Origin: Herbaspirillum sp. WKF16
GTDB lineage: Bacteria; Pseudomonadota; Gammaproteobacteria; Burkholderiales; Burkholderiaceae_D
Assembly (NCBI RefSeq): GCF_028993615.1
Contig: NZ_CP118632.1
Span: forward strand, 3,534,001 to 3,598,000
DNA length: 64,000 bases
Direction: 5' to 3'
Part shown: positions 7,700-19,125 of the stretch, piece by piece
Layout: every line of letters begins with the position of its first letter
Position numbering within the stretch: the stretch's first letter is position 1
Made by a program: the position numbers and the translations under genes
The notes under the pieces: model-generated
What the model was told of the DNA's origin: nothing
Databases searched by the model: none
What the model saw: only the letters and a program-made list of their open reading frames with translations

Positions 7700-9547
7700 A
7701 TGCCACCATTACCCCACACCAGCCCTCGCCACCCAGCCTCCATGCCATCGACGCCAAGCTCATCCGCAACCCCGGCCCCCGCAGCAAATAAAAGCACCCT
7801 GGCCGCGCTGCGCGGCCTCGCGCCTTTCCTCGCGCCCTACAAGAAACAATTCCTGCTGGCCGGCCTGGCCCTGATCGTGGCGGCCGGCGCCACGCTGGCC
7901 GTGCCCTATGCGTTCAAGCAGATGATCGACCTTGGTTTCGGCGCCGCCGGCAGCAAGAGCGCGGCCCACATCAACCTGTATTTCATCGCGCTGTTCGGCG
8001 TGGCCTGCGTGCTGGGGGTGGCCACGGCGCTGCGCTTCTACATGGTGTCCTGGCTGGGCGAACGCGTCACCGCCGACCTGCGCGGCGCGGTGTATGCGCA
8101 CGTGGTGCAGCAGAGCCCGGAGTTCTTCGAGACCACCAAGACCGGCGAGGTGCTCTCGCGCCTGACCGCCGACACCACGCTGATCCAGACCCTGGTCGGC
8201 ACCAGCATCTCGATGGCGCTGCGCAACGCGCTGCTGTTCCTGGGCGGCATGGCGATGCTGTTCATCACCAGCGCCACGCTGACCTCCATCATCATCGTCA
8301 TGCTGGCGGCGGTGGTGTTGCCCATCGTGTTCTACGGCCGCCGCGTGCGCAAGCTCTCGCGCGCCTCGCAGGACCGCGTGGCCGACGCCTCGGCCATGGC
8401 CGGCGAGATCCTCAACGCCATGCCGACCGTGCAGGCCTTCACCCACGAAGAGATCGAGGCGCGGCGCTTCGGCGCCTCGGTCGAGCGCGCCTTCGAGACC
8501 GCGATGCTGCGCATCCGCGCGCGTTCGGTGCTGACGGTGGCGGCCATCCTGCTGGTGTTCGGCGCCATCGTATTCGTGCTCTGGCTGGGCGCGCATGCGG
8601 TCATGCGCGGCAGCATGAGCGGCGGCGAGCTGGGCCAGTTCATCCTCTACGCCTCGCTGGTGGCGGGCTCGCTGGGCGCGCTGTCGGAAGTCATGGGCGA
8701 CACCCAGCGCGCCGCCGGCGCCACCGAGCGCCTGCTCGACCTGCTGGCCGCGCGTTCGCCGGTGCAGTCGGTGCTGCTGCCCGAGCGACTGCCGCCGCGC
8801 ACCGCCAACGGCGCCGCGCTCGAGATTGCCGGCGTGGATTTCCATTACCCCTCGCGTCCCGGCAGTCCTTCGCTGTCGCAGCTGTCGCTGCAGGTCAAGC
8901 CGGGCGAGACGGTGGCTGTGGTCGGCCCCTCCGGCGCCGGCAAGACCACGCTGTTCCAGCTGCTGCTGCGCTTCTACGATCCGCAATCGGGCGCGATCCG
9001 CCTGGATGGCGTCGACATCCGCTTCCTCACGCTGCAGGAGCTGCGCGGCGCCATCGGCATCGTGCCGCAGGACACCGTGATCTTCTCGGCCGACGCCATG
9101 GAGAACATCCGCTTCGGCCGCCCCGGCGCCAGCGACGCCGAAGTGATCGCCGCCGCCCGCATGGCGGCCGCGCACGAATTCATCGAACGCCTGCCGGACG
9201 GCTACGGCTGCTTCCTGGGCGAACGCGGCGTGCGCCTGTCCGGCGGCCAGCGCCAGCGCATCGCGATCGCCCGCGCGCTGCTCAAGAACCCGCCGCTGCT
9301 GCTGCTGGACGAGGCCACCAGCGCGCTCGACGCCGAATCCGAACGGCTGGTGCAATCGGCCCTGGAAGCGGCCATGGTCGGCCGCACCACGCTGGTCATC
9401 GCGCACCGACTGGCCACCGTGCAGCGCGCCGACCGCATCATCGTGCTGGAGCACGGGCGCATCGTCGAAAGCGGCACGCATGCCGAGCTGATCGCGCTGG
9501 ATGGCTTGTATGCCAGCCTGGCGGCGCTGCAATTCAACGTGCAGTAA
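7700..9547 (+). CDS. MsbA-like ABC exporter (fused permease and ATPase)
   Basis: Half-transporter of the type I ABC exporter family, expected to work as a homodimer in the inner membrane. Residues about 35-330 hold six transmembrane helices. The nucleotide-binding domain has Walker A GPSGAGKTT near 408, signature LSGGQ near 512 and Walker B LLLLDEA near 533. The 615-residue length and sequence style fit the MsbA-related subgroup of lipid or drug exporters; the substrate is unknown. ATG 7700 is used, but ATG 7742 (15th codon) is equally possible since neither has a clear ribosome site and the first 30 residues are low-complexity. The gene appears monocistronic and is followed by a REP pair. 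Confidence 0.9.
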   Translation: MPPLPHTSPRHPASMPSTPSSSATPAPAANKSTLAALRGLAPFLAPYKKQFLLAGLALIVAAGATLAVPYAFKQMIDLGFGAAGSKSAAHINLYFIALFGVACVLGVATALRFYMVSWLGERVTADLRGAVYAHVVQQSPEFFETTKTGEVLSRLTADTTLIQTLVGTSISMALRNALLFLGGMAMLFITSATLTSIIIVMLAAVVLPIVFYGRRVRKLSRASQDRVADASAMAGEILNAMPTVQAFTHEEIEARRFGASVERAFETAMLRIRARSVLTVAAILLVFGAIVFVLWLGAHAVMRGSMSGGELGQFILYASLVAGSLGALSEVMGDTQRAAGATERLLDLLAARSPVQSVLLPERLPPRTANGAALEIAGVDFHYPSRPGSPSLSQLSLQVKPGETVAVVGPSGAGKTTLFQLLLRFYDPQSGAIRLDGVDIRFLTLQELRGAIGIVPQDTVIFSADAMENIRFGRPGASDAEVIAAARMAAAHEFIERLPDGYGCFLGERGVRLSGGQRQRIAIARALLKNPPLLLLDEATSALDAESERLVQSALEAAMVGRTTLVIAHRLATVQRADRIIVLEHGRIVESGTHAELIALDGLYASLAALQFNVQ

Positions 9548-9565
9548 AACCCTAATCCTCTTCTC

Positions 9566-9668
9566 CGTCGTCCCGGCGAAAGCCGGGACCCAGTGACGTT
9601 TGTGGCGCTCAACCGAGGGTGGCACGAAGCACCGAACGACACTGGGTCACGGCTTTCGCAGGGACGAC
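9566..9668. repeat. Pair of oppositely oriented REP-type palindromes
   Basis: Two copies of an intergenic palindrome with a core like CGTCCCGGCGAAAGCCGGGA followed by CCCAGTG, at about 9568-9595 and inverted at about 9639-9668. The same family recurs at 14721-14811, 20104-20267 and in a tandem array at 59261-60239. The second copy here is degenerate, with an unequal stem. Confidence 0.8.
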
Positions 9669-9786
9669 CAAGGTGGCATATTAGACAATGCCCCTCGCGC
9701 CAACGCGATTCTCCAAAATCCAATAGACTGCCTGCTGCAATCCAACCCAGCACACAGAACAACCACCGCCTGACAGGAGTTTTCCC

Positions 9787-10905
9787 ATGAGCAGCCAACT
9801 GTTTTCGCCGCTGAAGCTGCGCGGCGTCACCCTGCCCAACCGCATCGCCGTCTCCCCCATGTGCCAGTACTCGGCGCAAGACGGCTTCGTCAACGACTGG
9901 CACCTGGTCCACCTGGGCAGCCGCGCCGTCGGCGGCGCCGGCCTGGTGATCTTCGAAGCCACCGCGGTCACGCCCGAAGGGCGCATCACCGCGGCCGACC
10001 TGGGCATCTGGAAGGACGAGCACATCGAGCCGCTGCGCCGCATCACCCGCTTCATCGAACTGCAAGGCTCGGTGCCGGCGGTGCAGCTGGCCCACGCCGG
10101 CCGCAAGGCCAGCGCGCTGCGCCCCTGGGACGGCACGCCCGGCAGCGTGCCGGCGGCCGAGGGCGGTTGGCTGCCGGTGGCGCCTTCCGCGCTGGCCTTC
10201 GACACCACCTATACCGAACCGCACGCGCTGACCGCCGACGAAATCAAGCGCCTGGTGCAGGCCTTCGCCGACGCCGCCCGGCGTTCGCTGCAGGCCGGCT
10301 TCAAGCTGATCGAACTGCACGGCGCGCACGGTTACCTGGGCCATGAATTCCTCTCGCCGCTGTCCAACAAGCGCACCGACCAATATGGCGGCTCCTTCGA
10401 GAACCGCATCCGCTTCCTGCTCGAGGTAACGACCGCGGTGCGCGCCGTCTGGCCCGATGAACTGCCGCTGCTGGTGCGCCTGTCGGCCACCGACTGGGTC
10501 GAGGGCGGCTGGACGCCGGACGAGACCGTGCAGCTCTCGTCCAGGCTGCGCGAGCTGGGCGTGGATCTGGTGGACGTCTCCAGCGGCGGCAACCTGCCGG
10601 TCGCGCCGATCCCGGTCGGCCCCGGCTACCAGACCGAGTTCGCCGCGCGCGTGCGCGCCGAGGCCAAGGTCGCCAGCGGCGCGGTGGGCATGATCACCGA
10701 CGCCATCCAGGCCGAGCACGTGCTGCGCACCGGCCAGGCCGACCTGGTGCTGCTGGCGCGCGAGCTGCTGCGCGATCCGTACTGGCCGCTGCACGCCGCC
10801 GACCAACTGCGCGAGAACGTCGCCTGGCCGCCGCAATATGTGCGCGCCGCGTCGAGCAAGACGCCGCTGCGCACCGACGTGGACTACGGCGCCGAGCTCG
10901 ACTGA
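9787..10905 (+). CDS. NADH:flavin oxidoreductase, YqjM-like old yellow enzyme
   Basis: FMN-dependent ene-reductase, a TIM barrel of 372 residues that reduces activated C=C bonds with NAD(P)H. The N-terminus FSPLKLRGVTLPNRIAVSPM with C-Q-Y-S is the YqjM-class FMN pocket, whose cysteine tunes the flavin. H-x2-H in the HGAHGYL segment binds substrate, and the signature S-N-K-R-T-D-x-Y-G-G-S follows. A good ribosome site (ACAGGAG) lies 9 bp before ATG 9787. A terminator shared with the convergent dedA gene follows. A second, class I OYE lies at 23966. Physiological substrate unknown; detoxification of electrophiles is the usual assumption. Confidence 0.93.
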   Translation: MSSQLFSPLKLRGVTLPNRIAVSPMCQYSAQDGFVNDWHLVHLGSRAVGGAGLVIFEATAVTPEGRITAADLGIWKDEHIEPLRRITRFIELQGSVPAVQLAHAGRKASALRPWDGTPGSVPAAEGGWLPVAPSALAFDTTYTEPHALTADEIKRLVQAFADAARRSLQAGFKLIELHGAHGYLGHEFLSPLSNKRTDQYGGSFENRIRFLLEVTTAVRAVWPDELPLLVRLSATDWVEGGWTPDETVQLSSRLRELGVDLVDVSSGGNLPVAPIPVGPGYQTEFAARVRAEAKVASGAVGMITDAIQAEHVLRTGQADLVLLARELLRDPYWPLHAADQLRENVAWPPQYVRAASSKTPLRTDVDYGAELD

Positions 10906-10920
10906 GCCGCTCCGATGCCG

Positions 10921-10952
10921 AAAAAAAAGCCACCGCATGCGGTGGCTTTTTC
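10921..10952. terminator. Bidirectional terminator between the OYE gene and dedA
   Basis: GCCACCGC and GCGGTGGC form a near-continuous palindrome (10929-10946), flanked by an A-run on the left and a T-run on the right. It can terminate both convergent genes. Confidence 0.88.
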
Positions 10953-10968
10953 TTGCCCGCGGCCGGCC

Positions 10969-11610
10969 TCAGCCGGGGCGGCGTTTCTGGCGAATGTACT
11001 CGATGATCCCCGGCAGGATCGACAGCACCACGATGGCCACGATCAGGAGGCTCAGGTTCTTCTTCACGATGGGCAGGTTGCCGAAGAAGAAGCCGGCATA
11101 GGTGAAGCTGGCCACCCAGGCGATGCCGCCGATCACGTTGAAGAGGAAGAAGCGCGAATAGGTCATCGCGCCCACGCCGGCCACGAAGGGCGCGAAGGTG
11201 CGCACGATGGGCGCGAAGCGGGCGATGATGATCGCCTTGCCGCCGTGCTTCTCGAAGAAGGCGTGGGTCTTGTCCAGGTACTCCTTCTTGAAGATGCGCG
11301 AGTTCGGCTTGTCGAACACCTTGATCCCCAGCATCTTGCCGATCTGGTAGTTGGTGCTGTCGCCCAGGATGGCGGCCACGATCAGCGTAAGCACCATCAG
11401 GTGCACATCGTAGGCGCCGGTGGCGGCCAGCGCGCCGGTCACGAACAGCAGCGAATCGCCCGGCAGGATGGGCGTGACCACCAGGCCGGTCTCGCAAAAG
11501 ATGATCAGGAACAGGATCAGGAACAGCCAGGGGCCGTAGGAAACCGCCAGCTCCGCCAGGTGGCGGTCGATGTGAACGATGAAGTCGACGAGAAACAAGA
11601 GGATGTCCAT
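10969..11610 (-). CDS. DedA family membrane protein
   Basis: Polytopic inner-membrane protein of the DedA (SNARE-associated, VTT) family. Members are needed for membrane homeostasis and have been linked to flipping of undecaprenyl phosphate or phospholipids (family knowledge). The conserved F-x-E-T-G and the R-F-x-P-x-x-R-T-F-A-P-x-x-A-G segments are present, the latter at about residues 130-150. ATG 11610 (MDILLF) is chosen over an in-frame ATG at 11646 because a minus-strand TACAAT -10 element at 11637-11642 overlaps the upstream start. Length is then 213 residues. Convergent with the OYE gene. Confidence 0.92.
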   Translation of the reverse strand: MDILLFLVDFIVHIDRHLAELAVSYGPWLFLILFLIIFCETGLVVTPILPGDSLLFVTGALAATGAYDVHLMVLTLIVAAILGDSTNYQIGKMLGIKVFDKPNSRIFKKEYLDKTHAFFEKHGGKAIIIARFAPIVRTFAPFVAGVGAMTYSRFFLFNVIGGIAWVASFTYAGFFFGNLPIVKKNLSLLIVAIVVLSILPGIIEYIRQKRRPG

Positions 11611-11636
11611 GGCGCCCGCGTGAAAAAGAAAGGGGC

Positions 11637-11642
11637 ATTGTA
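11637..11642 (-). promoter_or_regulatory. Probable -10 element TACAAT of dedA
   Basis: The minus strand reads TACAAT 26 bp upstream of the chosen dedA start. It overlaps the alternative upstream ATG, which is why that start was rejected. The -35 is not obvious. Confidence 0.45.
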
Positions 11643-11864
11643 CCAACTGCGCGCGCGCCTCTTGTGCCGCGCAGCATGGGGCGCCGCAAAGCCGCGCCGG
11701 GCAAGGGATTGCGCGCGCCGTGCGTATTGCAAAGCCGCCCTCACCGATTCTTACGTTTCTTTACCGGCCCCGACCCGCAAGTTGTCGGGCGCGGCTCCGA
11801 TACCTGGTTCAAGCGGGTGGCGCCCCCGCGATGCCGACCTTATTCCCGACCCTTGGAGCCGATC

Positions 11865-12173
11865 ATGAAACGCAAACTGATGACGATACTGGACAAATAC
11901 ATGGATGCCCTGCCGATGACCGGCGCGGCGGTGGGCATGACGGTGCTGGCGTGCGTGTTCTCGGGCACGCTGCGCGAGATCCTGCAGCGCGCCAACCTCG
12001 ACATGCTAGCTGCGGCGGTGGCGCTGCTGCCCTTGTCGGCGGTGCTGCTGGCCTTCGGCTGGAGCATGCGCGGCAATGCGCAAAGGGAGCGCCAGCGCAG
12101 CCTGCGCCAACGCGAACTGGAACGCCGCCGCGCCTTGCTGCGGGCGACCTACGACCTCGACCGTCATTGCTGA
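11865..12173 (+). CDS. Small hypothetical membrane protein
   Basis: A 102-residue protein that I do not recognise. ATG 11865 is preceded by a TTGGAG ribosome site about 8 bp upstream. Two hydrophobic stretches (about residues 18-34 and 46-65) suggest a two-helix membrane protein. A strongly basic, Arg-rich C-terminal tail rich in R, Q and E follows (residues 69-95), probably an amphipathic helix on the cytoplasmic side. It stands alone between dedA, which is divergent, and the GntR gene, which converges on it. Codon use matches the neighbours, so it is plausibly real. Confidence 0.6.
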   Translation: MKRKLMTILDKYMDALPMTGAAVGMTVLACVFSGTLREILQRANLDMLAAAVALLPLSAVLLAFGWSMRGNAQRERQRSLRQRELERRRALLRATYDLDRHC

Positions 12174-12192
12174 TGCGGCCGCGCCCGCGGCC

Positions 12193-12897
12193 TCAGTCGG
12201 GCAAGCCATCCCCCGCCAGAATCATCTGCGCGGCGCTCAACAGGTCGCCGGAGAGGCCCTCGCGCGCCTTCTCCGGCGAGCCGTCCTGCAAGCCCTTGAG
12301 CAGCACGCCGTGATGGAACAGCGCCGGCGCCTCCGACAGCCGCCGCGAGCCGGCGCGCAGGTCGAGGTTGATCACCGGCCCCACCTGCAGCCACAGCCCC
12401 TCGATCAGCGCCACCAGCGTCGGCATGCCCGAGCCCTGGTAGGCCGCGAAGTGCAGTTCCTTGTTCAGGCGGATGATCACGTCCACGTTGGGCTTCTTGC
12501 GGTTCATCTCCACGCACAGGCTGTCATGCAGGTCGGCCACCTCCTTCAGGCCGTCGCGGCCGATGGCGGCGGCCGCGTGCTCCACCGCCAGGCCCTCCAG
12601 CGCCAGCCGGATCTTGAGCAGTTCGCGGAACTTGTCCTTGGTCATCAGCGGCACCCGCATGGCGCGGTTGGGCAGGATCTCCAGCGCGCCCTCGGCGGCC
12701 AGCTGGCGCACCGCCTCGCGCACCGGCATGGGACTGGTGCCCAGGGCGTCGGCCAAACCCTTCAGGGTCAGCTTCTGCCCGGGCCGCACCTGGCCGGCCT
12801 GGATCAGCCCGCACAAATCCTGGTACACCCGCTCGGAGAGCGTGGCGTGCTGGATCTTGCGCATGTTGGAGAGGTCGGCGATTAAGGTCTGATCCAT
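12193..12897 (-). CDS. GntR family transcriptional regulator (FadR/FCD subfamily)
   Basis: DNA-binding regulator of 234 residues. The N-terminal winged helix-turn-helix (about residues 15-80) includes the family pattern L-K-G-L-A-D-A-L-G-T-S-x-x-P-V-R-E-A-V-R. The C-terminal FCD-type ligand domain carries the expected D, H and H metal or ligand positions in helices (about 95-220). ATG 12897 is preferred because a minus-strand TATAAT at 12923-12928 lies between it and the upstream in-frame ATG at 12981. The gene is divergent from the ABC importer/BKACE operon at 13403, which it very probably controls in response to the imported compound or an intermediate. Confidence 0.9.
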   Translation of the reverse strand: MDQTLIADLSNMRKIQHATLSERVYQDLCGLIQAGQVRPGQKLTLKGLADALGTSPMPVREAVRQLAAEGALEILPNRAMRVPLMTKDKFRELLKIRLALEGLAVEHAAAAIGRDGLKEVADLHDSLCVEMNRKKPNVDVIIRLNKELHFAAYQGSGMPTLVALIEGLWLQVGPVINLDLRAGSRRLSEAPALFHHGVLLKGLQDGSPEKAREGLSGDLLSAAQMILAGDGLPD

Positions 12898-12922
12898 GGC
12901 GATAGATGAAAAATTTTCGCGG

Positions 12923-12952
12923 ATTATATAAGAGGCCAAGAGGCTAAGAGGC
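12923..12952 (-). promoter_or_regulatory. Promoter of the GntR gene with a tandem octamer
   Basis: TATAAT on the minus strand at 12923-12928 is a consensus -10. Immediately upstream of it, 12930-12952 contains three tandem copies of AAGAGGC with a C or T as the eighth base. No consensus -35 is visible. The repeats could be a regulator site or a slippage-prone microsatellite. Confidence 0.5.
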
Positions 12953-13077
12953 GCCGGCAGCACCCTGCCGGGCCGGCCCACAGGCGCGCACCCGCGCGCG
13001 GCGGCCGGCGATGCCGCCGGAATTGCCCTCCGGCAGCGGCGCGATTGCCCGTTGACGCTAGTGATTCTATCGAATAC

Positions 13078-13104
13078 ATTTGATCACATGTCAAATAAAT
13101 GACA
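13078..13104. promoter_or_regulatory. Overlapping palindromes upstream of the importer operon, candidate GntR operator
   Basis: In an AT-rich patch of an otherwise GC-rich spacer, ATTTGA (13078-13083) and TCAAAT (13091-13096) form a 6-7-6 palindrome. TGTCA (13089-13093) and TGACA (13100-13104) form an overlapping second one. FadR-type regulators bind such short inverted repeats near the divergent promoter. The rest of 12953-13402 shows no gene. The site is inferred, not proven. Confidence 0.45.
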
Positions 13105-13402
13105 TCAGCAGAATAAAAAAACGGATCGGCGCGGCGGCGTGGGGGTTTCACCCAACAGGCCGCCGCGGCGGTGACGGCCCCAGGAGATACCGCTGCATTC
13201 CGGCAAGCGCCGGCCTCGCGACACCCGCGCGGCCGGCCTCGCCGCCTCTCCGCCAGGCCCGACCCTCGATGCGCGCGAATGGCCGGCCTCGGCCGCTCCA
13301 CCCTGCTGCTGCAACAAGCCGGCGCCAGTCCGGCTGCAATGCTCAAAAAAAGCAGTTCCCACGAGACACCGGCTGCGGCCGGACATTTAGGAGGATCGCA
13401 CC

Positions 13403-14689
13403 ATGGAGCAAGACAACAGCAAGGACCAGAACCACGCAGCGCACGACCCCGCCTCGCCGCGCCGCCGCAGCATCCTGAAAGCCGGCGCCGCCGTGGCCGG
13501 CGCCTCGGCGCTGGGCTTCCCCGCCATCGTCAGGGCGCAGTCGGACAAGATCATCATCGGCCACCTGACCCCGCGCACCGGCTTCCTCGGCCCCATGGGC
13601 GAATACGCGGTGATGAGCATCAACCTCGCCGTGGAAGAACAGAACAAGGCCGGCGGCCTGCTGGGCCGCCAGTTGACGCTGATCTCGGAAGACTCGGTCA
13701 ACCCGCCCACCGCCTCCTCCAAGGCGCAGCGCCTGCTGGAGCGCGACGGCGCCGCGGTGCTGATCGGCGAGATCTCCTCGGCCTCCGCGCTGGGCATCGC
13801 CCAGGTGGCGCAGCGCAACCGGAAAATCTTCATGAACACCGGCTGCAACTCGGACGAACTGCGCGGCAAGAGCTGCAACAAGTTCATGTTCCACATCGAG
13901 GCGGCCAACTCCACCTACGTCAAGGCCTGTGGCCAGCAGCTGCTGCAGAACGGCCTGATCAAGGGCAAGAAGATGTACGCGCTGACGGCCGACTACGCCT
14001 TCGGCCACGACCTGCTGCGCACCGCCAAGGTCTTCGTCACCGCCAACGGCGGCAGCATCGCCAACGATGAACTGGTGCCCACCGACGCCACCGATTTCAG
14101 CCCCTACCTGCTCAAGATCCGCCAGGCCAAGCCGGACCTGGTGATCTCCAACCTGGCCGGCAACCAGATCACCAACTTCATCAAGCAGTACTCCGAATTC
14201 GGCCTGCCGTTCCCGATGTCGGGCTTCGGCTTCGACACCGTGGCCGCCTGGGGAGCCGGTGCCGACAACTTCGCCGGCACCTGGCCCACCACCTGGCACC
14301 ACGACGTCGACGCGCCTTCGGCCAAGGCCTTCGTCGCCGCCTTCATCAAGAAGTACGGCAAGCCGCCCGAGAACCAGGCCTGGGGCGAATACGTCGCCTT
14401 CCGCTCGGTGGTGCAGGCGATCACGGAGACCAAGTCGCTCGACACCATGAAGCTCATCGAGTACTTCGAGAAAGGCGCCGAGGTCGACGTGCTCAAGGCG
14501 CGCAAGGGCACCTATCGCGCCTGGGACCACCAGCTGCTGCAGGAGATGTACACGCTCTCGCCCAAGCCGAAAGGCAAGGCCAAGGACCAGTGGGACTTCC
14601 TGCAGCTGGGCGCGGCCGTGCCGGGGCCGGGTGGGTCGCTGGAATCAATCGCGCCGACGATGCAGGAGAACGCTTGTAAGTTCACCTGA
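13403..14689 (+). CDS. ABC transporter substrate-binding protein, LivK/AmiC-like
   Basis: Periplasmic type I binding protein of the branched-chain amino acid/amide (HAAT) import family, 428 residues. The N-terminus has a twin-arginine-like signal (R-R-R-S-I-L-K at about 25-31, hydrophobic stretch, cleavage near A-Q-S at about 45), so export by Tat is plausible. The mature part starts with IIIGHLTPRTGFLGPMGE, the usual first strand and ligand loop, and contains the two-lobed fold to residue 428. A perfect AGGAGG ribosome site at about 13390 precedes ATG 13403. It is the first gene of the operon and is separated from the permease gene by a REP hairpin. The ligand is unknown; a carnitine-like or other beta-hydroxy acid is inferred from the enzymes downstream. 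Confidence 0.92.
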   Translation: MEQDNSKDQNHAAHDPASPRRRSILKAGAAVAGASALGFPAIVRAQSDKIIIGHLTPRTGFLGPMGEYAVMSINLAVEEQNKAGGLLGRQLTLISEDSVNPPTASSKAQRLLERDGAAVLIGEISSASALGIAQVAQRNRKIFMNTGCNSDELRGKSCNKFMFHIEAANSTYVKACGQQLLQNGLIKGKKMYALTADYAFGHDLLRTAKVFVTANGGSIANDELVPTDATDFSPYLLKIRQAKPDLVISNLAGNQITNFIKQYSEFGLPFPMSGFGFDTVAAWGAGADNFAGTWPTTWHHDVDAPSAKAFVAAFIKKYGKPPENQAWGEYVAFRSVVQAITETKSLDTMKLIEYFEKGAEVDVLKARKGTYRAWDHQLLQEMYTLSPKPKGKAKDQWDFLQLGAAVPGPGGSLESIAPTMQENACKFT

Positions 14690-14720
14690 TCGTTGCACCA
14701 GGCAGAGCGGACGCATGACA

Positions 14721-14811
14721 AACGCCACTGGGTTCCTGCTTTCGCAGGAACGACAGGCTGTCTGATTTCCGTCCTCCGTCGCCCCTGCGAAAGCAGGGGC
14801 CCAGTGGCGTT
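14721..14811. repeat. Inverted REP pair inside the transport operon
   Basis: Two REP palindromes in opposite orientation (about 14726-14752 and 14780-14805). The outer ends AACGCCACTGGG (14721-14732) and CCCAGTGGCGTT (14800-14811) are perfectly complementary, so the whole element can form one long stem-loop. It lies between the binding-protein gene and the permease gene, where a hairpin can protect the upstream mRNA from 3' decay. Confidence 0.85.
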
Positions 14812-14868
14812 CTACGCAACCGCCGCGCCTGATCGTCAGGACCCCGGCTGCGTTTTCCCGGAGCATCA

Positions 14869-15744
14869 ATGCAAATCGTTTTCCTGCTCGAACAAATCCT
14901 CAACGGCCTGCTGGTGGGCGGCTATTACCTGCTCATCGCGCTGGGCCTGTCGCTGATCTTCAGCCTGGGCGGCATCGTCAACCTGGCGCACGGCGCCTTC
15001 TACGCGATCGGCGCCTACCTGGCCGTGGAGATCACCAGGCACCTCGGCTTCGCCGGCGCGATCGTGATCTCGCCGCTGCTGGTGGCGCTGGCCGGCATCC
15101 TGTTCGAACGCTTCCTGCTGCGCCGTTTCTATTCGGCCGATCCCATCCTCGGCCTGCTGCTGACCTTCGGCCTGGCGATGGTGGCCGAGCAGCTGATCCG
15201 CATCGTCTGGGGCGCCTCGCCGCTGCCGGCCTCGATCCCGCCGGCCTTCAAGGGCCAGGTGATGGTGGGCGATTTCATGTATTCCAAGTACCGCCTGCTG
15301 ATGCTGGCGGTGGTGCTGGCGGCGCTGACGCTGATCTGGCTGCTGCTCAACAAGACCTCCTTCGGCCGCGTGGTGCGCGCCGGCGTGCAAAAGCCCGACA
15401 TGGTGGCGGTGCTGGGCATCAGGCTGCAGCCCTACATGACCGCCATCGTGATGCTGGGCCTGGGCCTGGCGGCATTGGCAGGGGTACTGTTCGCGCCGAT
15501 CTCCGGGGTGCATCCGGCCATGGGCGCCGAGATCATGACCGCCGCCTTCGTGGTGGTGGTGATCGGCGGCCTGGGCAGCTTCTGGGGCGTGGTGCTGGCC
15601 GCCGTGCTGGTGGGCGTGGTGCGCGGCATCACCATCCAGTTCTACGCGCCGGCCGGCGAGGCTTCGATGTACCTGCTGATGCTGCTGGTGCTTATTTTCC
15701 GCCCGCGCGGCCTGCTGGGCGAGCGCATCGAACGATTCGAATGA
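14869..15744 (+). CDS. ABC importer permease, LivH family
   Basis: Inner-membrane permease of the branched-chain amino acid type (HAAT) importers, 291 residues with about eight hydrophobic segments. The segments N-G-L-L-V-G-G-Y-Y near the N-terminus, N-L-A-H-G-A-F-Y at about 41-48 and the C-terminal F-R-P-R-G-L-L-G are characteristic of LivH. A weak ribosome site (CGGAG) precedes ATG 14869. It is followed after 10 bp by the LivM-LivG-LivF fusion, with which it forms the membrane channel. Confidence 0.94.
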   Translation: MQIVFLLEQILNGLLVGGYYLLIALGLSLIFSLGGIVNLAHGAFYAIGAYLAVEITRHLGFAGAIVISPLLVALAGILFERFLLRRFYSADPILGLLLTFGLAMVAEQLIRIVWGASPLPASIPPAFKGQVMVGDFMYSKYRLLMLAVVLAALTLIWLLLNKTSFGRVVRAGVQKPDMVAVLGIRLQPYMTAIVMLGLGLAALAGVLFAPISGVHPAMGAEIMTAAFVVVVIGGLGSFWGVVLAAVLVGVVRGITIQFYAPAGEASMYLLMLLVLIFRPRGLLGERIERFE

Positions 15745-15754
15745 CGAGGCCGCA

Positions 15755-18286
<2,532 letters not shown>

Positions 18287-18325
18287 CTCCCTCCCTCTTT
18301 TTACCGTAACAAGGACTCACGCATC

Positions 18326-19111
18326 ATGGATCTGAACCTCAAGGACAAGAAAGTCATCGTCACCGCCGGCGCCCAGGGCATCGGCCTGGCCATCACCGCC
18401 GCCTTCGTCGAAGCCGGCGCGCAAGTGCACATCTGCGACGTCAGCGACGACTTCCTCGACGCCGCGCGCCAGCAGTTCGGCCAGGCCCCGGTCAGCTACA
18501 GCCACACCGACGTCACCGACGAGAAGCAGGTCGACGCCATGTTCGCCGAGCTGGCCCAGCGCTGGGACGGCAAACTGGACGTCCTGGTCAACAACGCCGG
18601 CATCGCCGGCCCCACCGCGCCGCTGGAAGAAGTCGACCTGCCGGCCTGGGACCAGACCATCGCCGTCAACCTGACCGGCCCCTTCCTGTGCGCGCGGCGC
18701 GCGGTGCCGATGCTCAAGAAGAACGGCGGCGGCTCGCTGGTCAACATTTCCTCGGTGGCCGGACGCCTGGGCTTCGCGCAACGCACGCCGTATTCGGCCT
18801 CCAAGTACGGCATCATCGGCCTGACCGAAAGCTGGGCCATCGAACTGGGCCCGGACAACATCCGCGTCAACGCCGTGCTGCCCGGCGTGGTGGCAGGCGC
18901 CCGCCAGGAGCGCGTGATCGCGGCCAAGGCGGCCTCCTACGGCATCGACCATGAAGAGATGCGCGAGCGCGTGCTCTCCAAGGTGTCGATGCGCCAGATG
19001 GTCACCGCCGAGGACATCGCCAACCAGATCATCTTCATCTGCTCGCCGGCCGGCGCCGCCATCAGCGGCCGCAGCCTGTCGGTATGCGGCAACGTCGAAA
19101 CCCTGAGCTGA
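18326..19111 (+). CDS. Short-chain dehydrogenase/reductase (SDR)
   Basis: NAD(P)-dependent classical SDR, 261 residues. The cofactor motif is T-A-G-A-Q-G-I-G at 13-20, the structural N-N-A-G follows at about 90, and the catalytic pair is Y156-x3-K160. An Asp after the second strand (C-D-V-S) favours NAD over NADP. It begins 39 bp after the transporter fusion, with an AAGGA ribosome site, and is followed 14 bp later by a second dehydrogenase, so it belongs to the operon. It probably oxidises a hydroxyl of the imported substrate. The substrate is not identifiable from sequence. Confidence 0.92.
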   Translation: MDLNLKDKKVIVTAGAQGIGLAITAAFVEAGAQVHICDVSDDFLDAARQQFGQAPVSYSHTDVTDEKQVDAMFAELAQRWDGKLDVLVNNAGIAGPTAPLEEVDLPAWDQTIAVNLTGPFLCARRAVPMLKKNGGGSLVNISSVAGRLGFAQRTPYSASKYGIIGLTESWAIELGPDNIRVNAVLPGVVAGARQERVIAAKAASYGIDHEEMRERVLSKVSMRQMVTAEDIANQIIFICSPAGAAISGRSLSVCGNVETLS

Positions 19112-19125
19112 AGCGGAGGCAGAAC

